In this document: one piece after another, positions 1-8,619 of the stretch | Numbering within the stretch: position 1 is the first letter of the stretch | How the letters are laid out: each line of letters opens with the position of its first letter | Origin: Archaeoglobi archaeon JdFR-42 | GTDB lineage: Archaea; Halobacteriota; Archaeoglobi; Archaeoglobales; JdFR-42 | DNA length: 37,498 nt | NCBI GenBank assembly: GCA_002010305.1 | Contig: MTND01000004.1 | Span: 20,200-57,697 of the forward strand | Reading direction: 5' to 3' | Notes under the pieces: model-generated | What the model saw: the letters and a program-made list of their open reading frames with translations, nothing else | The model's database searches: none | Told to the model about the DNA's origin: nothing | Translations under genes and position numbers: made by a program

Positions 1-324
1 CACAGGAAGACTCCCAATATCATTCTCTACCATCAATCTGGCAGCTTTATCGATTTCAATCTCTGGAGAGATGGTGACCGGATCTCGTGACATAACCACC
101 TGGACAGGTACGTTATTAAGTGGTCTGTTTTTCCAGGTTGGATTAGCTTTATACAGTCTGTTGGATAGGTCTGATTTAGATAAAATGCCTCTCAGATCCC
201 CACTCTCATCCATTACCACCAGCCGACCTATTTTATATCGTATGAGTAGATTTCTTGCAGTCGCAACAGAATCTCTTGGGCTTACTGCATAAACAGGTGT
301 ATTCATATAGTCCTTGACTTTCAT
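1..324 (-). CDS. CBS-domain protein (partial, C-terminus outside window)
   Basis: Open minus-strand frame of 108 codons running off the left edge. It begins with ATG at 324 after a good ribosome site (GGTGA, 7 bases before), nine bases after the stop of the preceding CBS gene. The N-terminus (MKVKDYMNTPVYAVSPRDSV) is a classic CBS opening, followed by a variable-residue/GRLVVMDESGDLRGILSKSDL core, then a second CBS repeat starting VVMSRDPVTISPEIEIDKAA. CBS pairs (Bateman modules) bind adenosyl ligands such as AMP, ATP or SAM and usually regulate a partner; no catalytic domain is visible in this part. It is the last seen member of a run of four same-strand CBS genes, probably one transcript. 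Family assignment is secure, ligand and partner unknown. Confidence 0.88.
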   Translation of the reverse strand, partial: MKVKDYMNTPVYAVSPRDSVATARNLLIRYKIGRLVVMDESGDLRGILSKSDLSNRLYKANPTWKNRPLNNVPVQVVMSRDPVTISPEIEIDKAARLMVENDIGSLPV

Positions 325-332
325 GCTTTCAC

Positions 333-1262
333 CTACACAAGGGTTTTCAATAAGTCTCTTTCTGTGATGATACCATGCAGTTCTCCATCAGAAATAACAG
401 GAAAACCACCAACTCGCTTTTCCACCATCAATCGTGCCACAATTCCAACCGACTCATCTGGACTTACTGACAGTACATTCCGCGTCATTATGTTTTTGAT
501 GGGACAGCTAAAAGCCTCATGAACATTCCCTGTAATTAGTTTACCAAAGACTTCCCCACTACCTAGATATCTAACAATATCGGTTGCCGTAATAATGCCT
601 ATCAGAATACCTTCTTTTATCACAGGTAGTCTTCTAAATCCATTTTTAACCATGGTCTCTGAAGCCTTCTCAATAGAGATTTTCGGTTCTACTGCCATGA
701 CATCTCTGGTCATATAATCCTGAACAAGACCATCCACATTCAATTCAACCACATATCTCATGAAATCCCTTTCAGCAACAATACCCATCACACAATCCTC
801 ATCATCTACAACAGGGATGCCTCCGAGTCCGTGTTCTAACATTACATACAGAACATCCTCTATATCATCATCAAAATGAGCCACTACCACATCTTTTTCC
901 ATGATTTCTTTAACTTCTTCATTAATGGCAATAAGCAGATTATTGTCATATTTTTCTTCAACAAGTTTATGTTTATCTCCTCCACCCAGAAAGTCAATAA
1001 TGTCTACACTGGTCACTATTCCCTGAATCCTATTGGTTCCTGGATCTGCCACAGGAATCCTCCGATAGCCATACTGAACCATGGTCTTTACGAGACTCAT
1101 GATAGTAGTAGTTGGGGGCATGACCACTACTTTTGTGTTGGCTATTTCCATTATGGTTCCCTCATCCTTTCTTATTCGTGTTTTAAACTCTCTTGGTCCT
1201 CTGTCGAGACGGCCTTTCACATGATCGATACTTTCCCTCTTAACATTCGCCACACGTTTCAT
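333..1262 (-). CDS. Four-CBS-domain protein
   Basis: 309-residue protein made of four CBS repeats (two Bateman modules) after a basic N-terminal stretch of about 35 residues. Repeat hallmarks are seen as PVADPGTNRIQGIVTSVDII, IPVVDDEDCVMGIVAERDF, LPVIKEGILIGIITATDIV and FPVISDGELHGIITERDLL. I use ATG at 1262: it overlaps the upstream stop as TAATG and has GGAGGG five bases before it; an in-frame TTG at 1283 would lie inside the previous gene. No enzyme domain, membrane segment or zinc site is visible. CBS-only proteins of this kind in archaea are thought to sense adenine nucleotides and act on other proteins, but the target cannot be told from sequence. Translationally coupled to the gene upstream. 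Confidence 0.9.
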   Translation of the reverse strand: MKRVANVKRESIDHVKGRLDRGPREFKTRIRKDEGTIMEIANTKVVVMPPTTTIMSLVKTMVQYGYRRIPVADPGTNRIQGIVTSVDIIDFLGGGDKHKLVEEKYDNNLLIAINEEVKEIMEKDVVVAHFDDDIEDVLYVMLEHGLGGIPVVDDEDCVMGIVAERDFMRYVVELNVDGLVQDYMTRDVMAVEPKISIEKASETMVKNGFRRLPVIKEGILIGIITATDIVRYLGSGEVFGKLITGNVHEAFSCPIKNIMTRNVLSVSPDESVGIVARLMVEKRVGGFPVISDGELHGIITERDLLKTLV

Positions 1263-2044
1263 TACATCCCTCCGATTACACAACCTAAAATATCATATCT
1301 GTCCACGATTCCAACTAGTTTACCATTTTCTACCACAGGCAATCTGCCAATATCCTTCTCCAGCATTATTCTATAGGCTTCAGAAACTGATGTATTCTTA
1401 TCTACCGTAATAACATCCCTCGTCATGAATTTTTCTACCTTAGCATTAGGTATAGCTTTCTTTCTGATGATGTCAGCTCGGGTGACAATACCAACAAGAT
1501 TTTTAGATCCATCTACCACAGGTATTGCAGAAAATTCAAAATCCCTCATATATGCCAGAACTTTTGAAATTCGATCATCTTTACTACACACGACTACTCT
1601 TTCCGTCATTACATCTCTTACTGGGACTCTAATGTTTCTATCCGGATTAACATGTTTAAATATGTCTACGATACTGATCATCCCAATAACCTTTCCATTA
1701 TCAACCACTGGTAAACGACCGACTTCAGATCTTATCATTATTTCAGCCACTGTCACTAAATCCATTTCCGGTGAAACCGAAAGGGTCTCCTCTATGAACC
1801 CATCAACAGTGACATCAGATTTAGAATCAATTACCTTCACCACATCTCTTTCTTTAACCACTCCCAGCAGTTTCCCTTTCTCATCCACTACAGGTATGGT
1901 TCTGTAGCCACTCTCTCTCATTATGCTTCTGACTCTTGTCAGGAATTCGCCTTTTCTTACGTATACAGTATCCCGGTTCATGATATCTTTAACTCTCAAA
2001 ATTGTCACCCGGGGATTATTGAAAGTTATCTGCACAGCTACCAC
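1262..2044 (-). CDS. Four-CBS-domain protein
   Basis: About 260 residues, almost entirely four CBS repeats; each opens with a V+DIM/VRDVMTERV/VEKFMTRDV-type motif and closes with a GIVTRADII-like strand. A paralogue of the genes on either side. Start uncertain: GTG at 2044 overlaps the upstream gene by 29 bases, GTG at 2008 would begin just before the first repeat (VTILRVKDIM) and lies after the upstream stop; neither has a convincing ribosome site, so coupling to upstream translation is likely. It ends in a TAATG overlap with the next gene. Probably an adenosyl-ligand sensor; no effector domain is present. Confidence 0.88.
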   Translation of the reverse strand: MVAVQITFNNPRVTILRVKDIMNRDTVYVRKGEFLTRVRSIMRESGYRTIPVVDEKGKLLGVVKERDVVKVIDSKSDVTVDGFIEETLSVSPEMDLVTVAEIMIRSEVGRLPVVDNGKVIGMISIVDIFKHVNPDRNIRVPVRDVMTERVVVCSKDDRISKVLAYMRDFEFSAIPVVDGSKNLVGIVTRADIIRKKAIPNAKVEKFMTRDVITVDKNTSVSEAYRIMLEKDIGRLPVVENGKLVGIVDRYDILGCVIGGM

Positions 2045-2555
2045 AGAGGAGCATCCCTTCTACTTCAAACAGCTCTTCCACAAGCTGACCACATTTATCA
2101 CATAGACCTTGGAGACCCTCAGAAGAGATCCCTTCTTCTTGAGGACCGATGACAGCATATAACACTTCATTTAGATCCAAAGAAACAGAGATTAGGTCTG
2201 TATCTGTGACAATCCCTACAAGGCGTCCATTCTCGACAACAGGCAATCTTCGTATATTCCTCCTAACCATTTGATCAGCAGCAACTCGAACGCTAATATT
2301 GGGAGAAATGGAAAAAACTGGGGTAGACATCACATCTTTCAAATATACTTCCTTCGATTTCAAATTCTTTGCTACGACCTTTTCAAGTATATCTCTTTCC
2401 GTCACTATTCCAACGGGTTTATCATCCTGAACTACCACAATGCTCCCCACTTCTTTCTCTACCATTTTCGTGGCAGCATCGAAAAGAGTCTCATATTCGG
2501 ATCCAACCACAACATCCCTTGTCATAATTTCTTTCACTGGAAGGTCTGCTTCCAT
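2016..2555 (-). CDS. CBS-pair protein with C-terminal zinc ribbon
   Basis: 179 residues: two CBS repeats (about residues 7-60 and 74-125) followed by a four-cysteine treble near the C-terminus (CDKCG about residue 152 and CGSC about residue 172), a small zinc ribbon. This CBS plus zinc-ribbon layout is a known archaeal architecture and suggests nucleic-acid or protein binding controlled by ligand binding to the CBS pair; that role is inference. ATG at 2555 has AGGGTGA upstream; a TATA-like element (minus TTTTATATTG, 2596-2605) gives a short leader. First gene of the CBS run, divergent from arvA. Confidence 0.88.
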   Translation of the reverse strand: MEADLPVKEIMTRDVVVGSEYETLFDAATKMVEKEVGSIVVVQDDKPVGIVTERDILEKVVAKNLKSKEVYLKDVMSTPVFSISPNISVRVAADQMVRRNIRRLPVVENGRLVGIVTDTDLISVSLDLNEVLYAVIGPQEEGISSEGLQGLCDKCGQLVEELFEVEGMLLCGSCADNFQ

Positions 2556-2595
2556 TTACGATCACCCTGCAACATCAATTAGTGGGATTCCGTAC

Positions 2596-2703
2596 AATAT
2601 AAAACCATCGATTGGAGAAAATATCATTAGAGTTTCTATTATATCCTTAGAGAATTGTAAAGACTATCAAACCCAAAAGCTTAAATTAAAGACTATAATA
2701 TAA
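2596..2703. promoter_or_regulatory. Divergent promoters between the CBS run and arvA
   Basis: The 181-base gap between two divergent operons carries a minus-strand TATA-like element at 2596-2605 for the CBS genes and a plus-strand one (TATAATATAA, 2694-2703) for arvA. The latter puts the arvA start about 2722-2727, just before a GAGGGAGA ribosome site at 2726-2733. No inverted repeat stands out between them. Confidence 0.5.
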
Positions 2704-2736
2704 GTTTGACCATACAGGGACAGAAGAGGGAGACAG

Positions 2737-3372
2737 ATGGGACTCATGCTAAAAATCAGGAAAAAATTTGCTACATGGTTCAGAAAAATTTTCAAAAAAA
2801 GTAAGATGCGGATAGGGATCTACGGTCCACCCAATGCCGGTAAAACTACTCTGGCCAATCGTATATTAAGGGATTGGACAGGAGATATCATTGGGGCCTC
2901 TTCTCATATCCCTCATGAAACTCGAAGGGCTCGCCTTAGAGAAGGGATAACAATAGAGGTTGATGGTACTTCAGTGACCATAGATATAGTAGATACTCCA
3001 GGACTTGCGACAAAAATCGATTTTCATGATTTTATGGAATATGGTCTTGATGAAGATGAAGCAAAAAGAAGGGCTAAAGAAGCTACTGAAGGAGTTATAG
3101 AAGCCATAAAATGGCTTGATGATCTGGATGGGGTCCTCCTTGTCATGGATGCCTGTGAAGATCCATTCACACAGGTAAATGTGACCGTTATTGGAAACAT
3201 GGAGGCTAGAGGGCTTCCTCTACTAATTGTAGCCAATAAAATCGATCTTCCATACGCCTCCCCTGCAAGAATCAAGAGTGCTTTTCCTCAACATCCTGTT
3301 ATCCCAATATCAGCTCTTGAAGGTCTCAACATCGACAGCCTGTACAAGGCTATAGCTAAGCATTTCGGGTGA
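2737..3372 (+). CDS. arvA: ArvA/OapA-like small GTPase (Era-like)
   Basis: 211-residue GTPase with all G motifs: P-loop GPPNAGKT (30-37), DTPG (86-89), NKID (167-170) and SAL (192-194). The first 23 residues form a strongly basic amphipathic helix (KIRKKFATWFRKIFKKSK), suited to membrane attachment. It is followed within five bases by the DUF2073 gene and then the DUF2072 zinc-ribbon gene, the constant partners of the euryarchaeal GTPase called OapA (orc1-associated protein) and, in Haloferax, ArvA, which drives extracellular vesicle formation. That functional transfer rests on family and gene order from memory, not on an alignment. ATG at 2737 has GAGGGAGA upstream. The switch I region contains SSHIPHETRRARLREG before the DTPG strand. 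Confidence 0.88.
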   Translation: MGLMLKIRKKFATWFRKIFKKSKMRIGIYGPPNAGKTTLANRILRDWTGDIIGASSHIPHETRRARLREGITIEVDGTSVTIDIVDTPGLATKIDFHDFMEYGLDEDEAKRRAKEATEGVIEAIKWLDDLDGVLLVMDACEDPFTQVNVTVIGNMEARGLPLLIVANKIDLPYASPARIKSAFPQHPVIPISALEGLNIDSLYKAIAKHFG

Positions 3373-3376
3373 TACT

Positions 3377-3742
3377 ATGTCAGGAGTACAGGTTGACTTG
3401 ATTTCAAAGGAGAGGCTGGAAAAGATGACATCGATGGAAAAAATACGGATGATACTAGATCAGGTTAAGAATGGAGTTATAGTGGTCCTTGAAAAGGGAT
3501 TAACTCCCGAAGAGCAGGCTAAACTGATCGAGATGACCATGCTCGAAATTGATCAGGAAGAATTTGTTGGCATCGAAATTGAGAGCTATATGAGAGAGAG
3601 ACAAAAACCTGGATTGCTTGATCGCTTGTTTGGAAGATCCCCATTTGAAGGACGGCTTACTATGATTGGGCCGGCAAATCAGCTTAAGACCATTAAAAAA
3701 GAAGAAGATCTGATTTCAGCTCTAATATCTGCAGGTAATTGA
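3377..3742 (+). CDS. arvB: ArvB/OapB family protein (DUF2073)
   Basis: 121-residue soluble protein, start ATG 3377 with GGTGATA overlapping the end of arvA. The sequence (MTSMEKIRMILDQVKNGVIV, then a GLTPEEQAKLIEMTM helix and a GLLDRLFGRSPFEGRLTMIG loop) is that of the archaeal DUF2073 family that always accompanies the ArvA/OapA GTPase. No enzyme motif is visible. Its close coupling with the GTPase suggests an accessory or regulator of the vesicle-forming GTPase; biochemical function is unknown. Two bases separate it from arvC, so all three are surely one transcript. Confidence 0.85.
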   Translation: MSGVQVDLISKERLEKMTSMEKIRMILDQVKNGVIVVLEKGLTPEEQAKLIEMTMLEIDQEEFVGIEIESYMRERQKPGLLDRLFGRSPFEGRLTMIGPANQLKTIKKEEDLISALISAGN

Positions 3743-3743
3743 A

Positions 3744-4085
3744 ATGCCCCATAAGTGTACCCGATGTGAAAAGATCTTTAGAGATGGCGATCCTGTAATC
3801 CTTTCTGGATGCCCTGAATGCGGATGGAATAAATTTCTGTACATCCGGCCAGATGTAGATAAAAAGGAAGAGATAGTCCTGGACGAGTCCAAACAGGAGA
3901 TCATCAGTAGCATTGAGAAAGAGAAAAAGATTGAGAGTGTTAAAATACTATCTCCAGGACAGTACGAACTAAATCTTGAGGCTCTGCTTACGAGGGATGA
4001 GATAATCGTCGCTTTAAAAGAAGATGGGACCTATATTATCCACCTCCCATCTGTTTTTGGAAAACGTAGAGAGCGAAAATCTTAG
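3744..4085 (+). CDS. arvC: ArvC/OapC family zinc-ribbon protein (DUF2072)
   Basis: 113 residues. The N-terminus holds a zinc ribbon, CTRC (residues 5-8) and CPEC (about 27-30), followed by a charged linker (about 40-75) and a small C-terminal beta domain ending GTYIIHLPSVFGKRRERKS. This is the DUF2072 family, partner of ArvA and ArvB. The C-terminal domain with an ILSPGQYELNLEALL segment resembles a nucleic-acid or protein binding fold but no function can be read from it. Last gene of the arv transcript: the next gene has its own promoter at 4120-4129. Confidence 0.85.
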   Translation: MPHKCTRCEKIFRDGDPVILSGCPECGWNKFLYIRPDVDKKEEIVLDESKQEIISSIEKEKKIESVKILSPGQYELNLEALLTRDEIIVALKEDGTYIIHLPSVFGKRRERKS

Positions 4086-4119
4086 TTATTCGTTTTATGT
4101 CGAATTGTGTTTCGTTAAA

Positions 4120-4152
4120 TTTATAAAAGATGAACTATCATTATCTACCATG
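4120..4152 (+). promoter_or_regulatory. Promoter of the mevalonate-entry operon, probably leaderless
   Basis: TATA box TTTATAAAAG at 4120-4129 preceded by a purine-poor GTTAAA (possible BRE). The ATG of the regulator gene lies at 4150, 26 bases from the TATA centre, the spacing expected when transcription begins at the start codon. No ribosome site precedes this ATG, which fits a leaderless mRNA and separates this operon from arvABC. Confidence 0.6.
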
Positions 4153-4863
4153 CATGGGCTTGATGACCTGAAAGTCAGATTATGCGAGAAAATTGCCGGG
4201 GAAATAGCCCTTTCCGATAATCCCGGAGAGACTATTCGAAAATGGAGGGAGACTTTTGGTGTGTCTCAATCCGAACTTTCAGCTTTTATACGCATATCTC
4301 CTTCAGTCATAAGTGATTATGAAAGCGGTCGGAGAAGGTCTCCTGGAATCCATCTGGTCAAGAAACTTGTGTCTGCTCTGGTTGAACTAGACAGTAAAAA
4401 AGGATATACTGTCTTAAAATCCTACCAAGATATGCTAGAGGGTGGGTTTAACCTTAATGTCATTATAGACATGAGAGAATACGATAAGCCCCTTCATGTA
4501 TCAGAATTTGCTGAACTGATCGAAGGTAACCTGATTACGTATTACAATCGCATGCTGAATGGTCATACCATCATAGATAGTCTCAGAGCAATCCTAGAAC
4601 TGAACTCTTTTGATTTTTATAAACTGTATGGCTGGAATAGTGAGAGAGCTCTGATGTTCACTCAAGTATCAACAGGTCGCTCTCCTATGGTAGCCGTAAG
4701 AGTTGCCAGCCTTAAACCTGCTGCAGTTGTCCTCCATGGCATAAAAAAAGAAGATATCGACAGGATAGCAGTAAAAATTTCTGAGATTGAGCGAATCCCT
4801 TTGATATGCTCAAACCTACCAATTAAACAGCTTATAGAAAAACTAAGGAGTGATGCTGTATGA
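4150..4863 (+). CDS. XRE-type helix-turn-helix transcriptional regulator
   Basis: 237 residues from ATG 4150 (chosen over an in-frame ATG at 4024 inside arvC because a TATA box sits 26 bases before 4150). Residues about 29-75 form an XRE/Cro helix-turn-helix ([20 protein letters not shown] then [14 protein letters not shown]). The larger C-terminal part, about 150 residues, is an unassigned alpha/beta sensor-like domain (ending in [20 protein letters not shown]). It overlaps the HMG-CoA synthase start by four bases (ATGA), and this regulator-plus-HMG-CoA-synthase pairing recurs in euryarchaea, so control of isoprenoid synthesis in response to a small molecule is a reasonable inference. Confidence 0.88.
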   Translation: MHGLDDLKVRLCEKIAGEIALSDNPGETIRKWRETFGVSQSELSAFIRISPSVISDYESGRRRSPGIHLVKKLVSALVELDSKKGYTVLKSYQDMLEGGFNLNVIIDMREYDKPLHVSEFAELIEGNLITYYNRMLNGHTIIDSLRAILELNSFDFYKLYGWNSERALMFTQVSTGRSPMVAVRVASLKPAAVVLHGIKKEDIDRIAVKISEIERIPLICSNLPIKQLIEKLRSDAV

Positions 4864-5906
4864 GTGAGAAAGTGGGAATTATATCTTATGGCGCGTATGT
4901 TCCAAAATACAGAATAAAAGTCGAAGAAATAGCGAAAGTATGGGGAGATGATGCAGAATCAATAAAAAAAGGGCTTAACATTTTTCAGAAATCCGTACCT
5001 GATATGGATGAAGACACAGTCACTATAGCAGTTGAAGCAGCAAGACTTGCCCTTAAAAGGAGAGATAACCTAGATCCTCGCGATATTGGTGCTATCTACG
5101 TTGGTTCTGAGAGCCATCCATATATTGTCAAACCCTCAGGTACAATTATCGCTGCAGCCATAAATGCGGGAAATACTCTTACCGTATCAGACTTTGAATT
5201 TGCATGTAAAGCTGGGACAGCAGCTATCCAAGTATGTATGGGCCTAGTAAAATCTGGAATGATCAAATTCGGACTCGCTATTGGAGCTGATGTTTCTCAG
5301 GGTGCTCCTGGAGATGCCCTTGAGTACACTGCTGCTGCTGGAGGTGCTGCTTTTATTATAGGGGGTGAGAATATCATCACTGAGATCGAAGACACCTTTT
5401 CATTCACCTCGGACACCCCTGATTTCTGGAGAAGAGAAGGACAGGATTATCCCAGACATGGAGGGAGATTTACAGGAGAACCTGCCTATTTCAGACATAT
5501 TATCTCTGCATCCAAGGGATTGATGGAGAAAATGGGGACTGAGCCTAAAGATTATGATTATGCAGTATTCCACCAACCAAATGGGAAATTTCCAGTCAGG
5601 GTTGCAAAGATCCTTGGATTCACAAAGGAACAGATCGAACCAGGGTTGCTGGTACCATGGATCGGTAACACTTACTCAGGATCTTCCATGCTTGGTCTCG
5701 CAGCCACTCTGGATGTGGCAAAACCCGGGGAAAGGATATTTCTTACATCATTCGGCTCAGGAGCAGGAAGTGACGCATTTAGCATGATAGTAACAGATGA
5801 AATCGAATCTATAGAAAGGAATCCAAAGCTGAGAGATATGATCGAAAATGTACGGTATGTTGACTATGGGATCTACACTAAGCATAAAAGAAAGCTAAAG
5901 GTGTGA
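4860..5906 (+). CDS. Hydroxymethylglutaryl-CoA synthase
   Basis: 348-residue archaeal HMG-CoA synthase: condenses acetyl-CoA with acetoacetyl-CoA, the second step of the mevalonate route to archaeal lipids. The thiolase-fold catalytic triad is visible: Glu84 (VGSESHP), Cys116 (FEFACKAGT) and His238 ([10 protein letters not shown]). Length is typical of the archaeal form. Translation is coupled to the regulator upstream (ATGA) and it runs directly into the thiolase gene. In methanogens this enzyme, the thiolase and a DUF35 protein form one complex that channels acetoacetyl-CoA; the same three genes occur here in the same order. Confidence 0.95.
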   Translation: MSEKVGIISYGAYVPKYRIKVEEIAKVWGDDAESIKKGLNIFQKSVPDMDEDTVTIAVEAARLALKRRDNLDPRDIGAIYVGSESHPYIVKPSGTIIAAAINAGNTLTVSDFEFACKAGTAAIQVCMGLVKSGMIKFGLAIGADVSQGAPGDALEYTAAAGGAAFIIGGENIITEIEDTFSFTSDTPDFWRREGQDYPRHGGRFTGEPAYFRHIISASKGLMEKMGTEPKDYDYAVFHQPNGKFPVRVAKILGFTKEQIEPGLLVPWIGNTYSGSSMLGLAATLDVAKPGERIFLTSFGSGAGSDAFSMIVTDEIESIERNPKLRDMIENVRYVDYGIYTKHKRKLKV

Positions 5907-5908
5907 AT

Positions 5909-7075
5909 ATGAGGGAAGTAGCTGTTATAGGTGTTGGATCAACCAAGTTTGGAGAAATGTGGGAAAGAAGTTTCAGAGATATCATGATTGAGGCAGGATT
6001 GGAGGCAATTCAGGATGCTGGCATTGAAGGAAGGGAAATAGAGGCCATGTATGTTGGAAATATGAGTGCTGGAAGATTCATCTCTCAAGAGCATATCGGA
6101 GCTCTCATAGTAGACTATTCAGGTTTTTCAAAGGATACTCATATCCCAAGCACCAGAGTAGAGGCTGCTTGCGCTTCGGGGGGGCTAGCTGTAAGAGAAG
6201 CATATCTTTCTATCGCTTCAGGAATGCACGACATAGTGGTAGCTGCTGGAGTGGAGAAAATGACAGATATTGGTACAGAAATTACAGTGGACGTTTTGGC
6301 TTCAGCAGCTGATAGAGAATGGGAAGGATTTGTGGGAGCTACATTTCCTGGGTTGTACGCCCTGATGGCTACGTATCACATGAATAAATTTGGAACAACT
6401 CGTGAAGATTTGGCAGAAGTAAGTGTGAAGAATCATTATAATGGTAGTTTAAATCCAAAAGCCCAGTTTAATAACAGAATTACTATAGACACTGTTTTGA
6501 ATTCATCTCTGGTTGCAGATCCTCTCAGAATATTTGATTGCAGCCCTATCACCGATGGTGCTTCTGCAGTTATACTTGCAGCAGGTTCAATCGCCCGAAA
6601 ATACACAGACACACCTGTTTACATTAAGGCATCCAGTCAAGCAAGTGATACCATCTCCCTCCACGATAGGAGAGATGTTGCAACTCTGGATTCAACTGTG
6701 TTTGCTGCAAAAAGAGCTTACAAAATGGCAGGCATCACTCCGAAAGAGGTGGATGTGGCAGAAGTCCATGACTGCTTCACTATAGCTGAAATTATGGCCT
6801 ATGAAGACCTAGGTTTCTGTAAAAAAGGAGAAGGAGGAAAACTCATCAGAGAAGGTGTAACAGCTCTGGATGGTGATCTGCCTGTCAATCCATCTGGAGG
6901 ATTGAAAGCCTGTGGGCATCCTGTAGGTGCTACTGGGGTAAAACAGGTAGTAGAGATAGTAACTCAGCTGAGAGGAGAAGCTGGAAAACGCCAAGTAGAT
7001 GGAGCGGAAGTCGGGCTTACTCATAATGTTGGGGGAACAGGAGCTACTGCAGTTGTTCATATTTTGACGAGGTGA
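5909..7075 (+). CDS. Acetyl-CoA C-acetyltransferase (archaeal thiolase)
   Basis: 388-residue thiolase making acetoacetyl-CoA from two acetyl-CoA. The acylated cysteine is Cys88 (VEAACASGG); the C-terminal HDCFTIAE and [13 protein letters not shown] motifs supply the other active-site histidines and cysteine. This is the SCP2-like thiolase found beside HMG-CoA synthase in archaea. I place the start at ATG 5909 (MREVAVIG), with GGTG six bases upstream, rather than GTG 5903, which overlaps the HMG-CoA synthase stop. Product passes to HMG-CoA synthase, probably through the DUF35 bridge encoded next. Confidence 0.94.
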   Translation: MREVAVIGVGSTKFGEMWERSFRDIMIEAGLEAIQDAGIEGREIEAMYVGNMSAGRFISQEHIGALIVDYSGFSKDTHIPSTRVEAACASGGLAVREAYLSIASGMHDIVVAAGVEKMTDIGTEITVDVLASAADREWEGFVGATFPGLYALMATYHMNKFGTTREDLAEVSVKNHYNGSLNPKAQFNNRITIDTVLNSSLVADPLRIFDCSPITDGASAVILAAGSIARKYTDTPVYIKASSQASDTISLHDRRDVATLDSTVFAAKRAYKMAGITPKEVDVAEVHDCFTIAEIMAYEDLGFCKKGEGGKLIREGVTALDGDLPVNPSGGLKACGHPVGATGVKQVVEIVTQLRGEAGKRQVDGAEVGLTHNVGGTGATAVVHILTR

Positions 7076-7079
7076 TACA

Positions 7080-7469
7080 ATGCCTGTGCCAAGATTCTGG
7101 AGAAAAATAAAACACAGATACAACCTTATCGGGACAAAGTGTAATACCTGCGGTACCTATTACTACCCTCCAAGGTATCTTTGCCCAAAATGCAGGAGAG
7201 AAGGTGAAATAGAAGAATATCAGTTTAAAGGAGAGGGGACGGTAGTAACTTACACCATTATAAGAACTCCACCAGATCAGTTTCAAAATTTAAAACCGTA
7301 TGTACTGGCCATCATAGATCTTGACGAAGGGACAAGAGTAACTTCTCAGATTGTCTGTGAGCCTAATGAAGTGCATATTGGCATGCGTGTTAGAGCAGTT
7401 TTCAGGAAATACTCAGAAGATGGAGACGATGGAGTGATATATTACGGTACTAAATTCGTTCCTGCGTGA
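7080..7469 (+). CDS. DUF35 zinc-ribbon/OB-fold protein (acyl-CoA bridge)
   Basis: 129 residues: N-terminal rubredoxin-like zinc ribbon (CNTC and CPKC, about residues 21-39) followed by an OB-fold (FKGEGTVVTYTII to YYGTKFVPA). DUF35 proteins bind CoA and, in archaea, hold thiolase and HMG-CoA synthase in one complex so that acetoacetyl-CoA moves between them. Being the third gene after those two enzymes strongly supports that role. ATG 7080 follows the thiolase stop by four bases, with GGTGAT overlapping that stop. Confidence 0.92.
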   Translation: MPVPRFWRKIKHRYNLIGTKCNTCGTYYYPPRYLCPKCRREGEIEEYQFKGEGTVVTYTIIRTPPDQFQNLKPYVLAIIDLDEGTRVTSQIVCEPNEVHIGMRVRAVFRKYSEDGDDGVIYYGTKFVPA

Positions 7470-7476
7470 GAGTGCT

Positions 7477-7968
7477 ATGAAACGCATTGGAATAATTTCC
7501 GACTCTCATGACAACATAGATGCCATTGATGCAGCAGTAGAATTTCTAAATTCTTTGAAAGTAGATGCCGTAATTCACGCTGGTGATTTTATAGCTCCTT
7601 TCACAGTACCTAGGTTTGCCAAGCTAAAAGCACCGTTTTATTGTGTATTTGGCAACAACGATGGAGAAAAAGAAGGACTAAAAAAGAAATTCTCTGAAAT
7701 AGGAGTTGAGCTCAAAGAGATACTTGAGTTAGAGTTCATGGGAAAGAAGATAGTAGTGTACCATGGGACTGAGCCATCTATATTGAAGGCACTCAAGAAT
7801 AGCAATGAGTATTCCATTATTATAACCGGCCACACTCACAAACCCCTTGTCGAAGAGGGAGAGCCTGTTATTATAAACCCTGGTGAATTGTGTGGTTACC
7901 TGACTGGAACCCGAACCCTCGCTCTGATAGATGAGAGCTTATCTCCTCAAATCATAACTCTCAAATGA
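7477..7968 (+). CDS. YfcE/MJ0936-type metallophosphoesterase
   Basis: 163-residue calcineurin-like phosphoesterase of the MJ0936/YfcE family. Metal ligands: Asp9 and His11 (SDSHDN), Asp38 (HAGDF), GNND (60-63), His97 (YHG), His120 and His122 (GHTHKP). Enzymes of this family hydrolyse phosphodiesters with two divalent metals; the natural substrate is not known. Seven bases follow the DUF35 stop, so it probably rides on the mevalonate transcript. Its last eight bases overlap the convergent DedA-like gene. Confidence 0.92.
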   Translation: MKRIGIISDSHDNIDAIDAAVEFLNSLKVDAVIHAGDFIAPFTVPRFAKLKAPFYCVFGNNDGEKEGLKKKFSEIGVELKEILELEFMGKKIVVYHGTEPSILKALKNSNEYSIIITGHTHKPLVEEGEPVIINPGELCGYLTGTRTLALIDESLSPQIITLK

Positions 7969-8551
7969 TGCCAATCACTTTCCCAAAAAAAGACCCCATA
8001 TAGGCGAACAGAGTGAATTGGACCATTCTAGTGGAGAAGCTAATCGCCCAGAAAGTTGAGAGGGGCATCTCAAAAAATCCACAGATAAATGCTAGTAAAT
8101 CTACTGGAAGTCCGGGAACTAAGCCAAAGATTACATATGTTAATGCACCATATCTACCCCACCATCGCACCATCTGGTCCATTTTTTCAGGCCCTATACG
8201 TTTTGATATATATGTTCTACCGTATATTTTCGAAAGATAATAATTGATAGTAACACCTAAAGTAAAGCCTATGGAAGCTATAAAAGAGACCAGCAATGGT
8301 TGCATGCCGAATCCAGTAGCATAAGCTACAAGAGCTGGAACACCCATGGGTAGAATTGTCCCGCCCAGAAAAGCGGCTATGAACAATCCAAGAATGCCGT
8401 AATCCTGAAGAGTGGATTTCATCAACTCTATCCTTTCTGGAGCGTTAATGACCACATCTTCCAGAACAAAAATACCAGCTAAAAGCAATACCAACCCCAC
8501 AATGGATAAAATGATGATGGAATATTTGAGATATCTGGAATCTCCGTCCAT
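7961..8551 (-). CDS. DedA/VTT-domain membrane protein
   Basis: 196 residues with about five hydrophobic segments (roughly 10-30, 50-78, 85-103, 133-155, 165-190). The central part (FLGGTILPMGVPALVAYATG, then RYGALTYVIFGLVPGLPVDL) matches the SNARE-associated/VTT fold of DedA proteins, which include lipid scramblases and polyprenyl-phosphate flippases. Exact substrate unknown. A TATA-like TATTAAATA at 8575-8583 lies about 28 bases before the ATG, so the message is probably leaderless. Convergent with the phosphoesterase. Confidence 0.82.
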   Translation of the reverse strand: MDGDSRYLKYSIIILSIVGLVLLLAGIFVLEDVVINAPERIELMKSTLQDYGILGLFIAAFLGGTILPMGVPALVAYATGFGMQPLLVSFIASIGFTLGVTINYYLSKIYGRTYISKRIGPEKMDQMVRWWGRYGALTYVIFGLVPGLPVDLLAFICGFFEMPLSTFWAISFSTRMVQFTLFAYMGSFFGKVIGII

Positions 8552-8619
8552 TGAACCAGGATTGTTATGATTGCTATTTAATAGTATTGATAAATGGCCT
8601 ACTAATCCATCAAATGAAT

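Noticed and set aside
333-1283. Longer start (TTG 1283) for the second CBS gene
   Set aside because: ATG 1262 has GGAGGG and a TAATG overlap; the longer form adds seven residues inside the upstream gene.
4024-4149. Extended N-terminus of the XRE regulator
   Set aside because: Would overlap arvC and cross the operon's TATA box; the added residues do not resemble the family.
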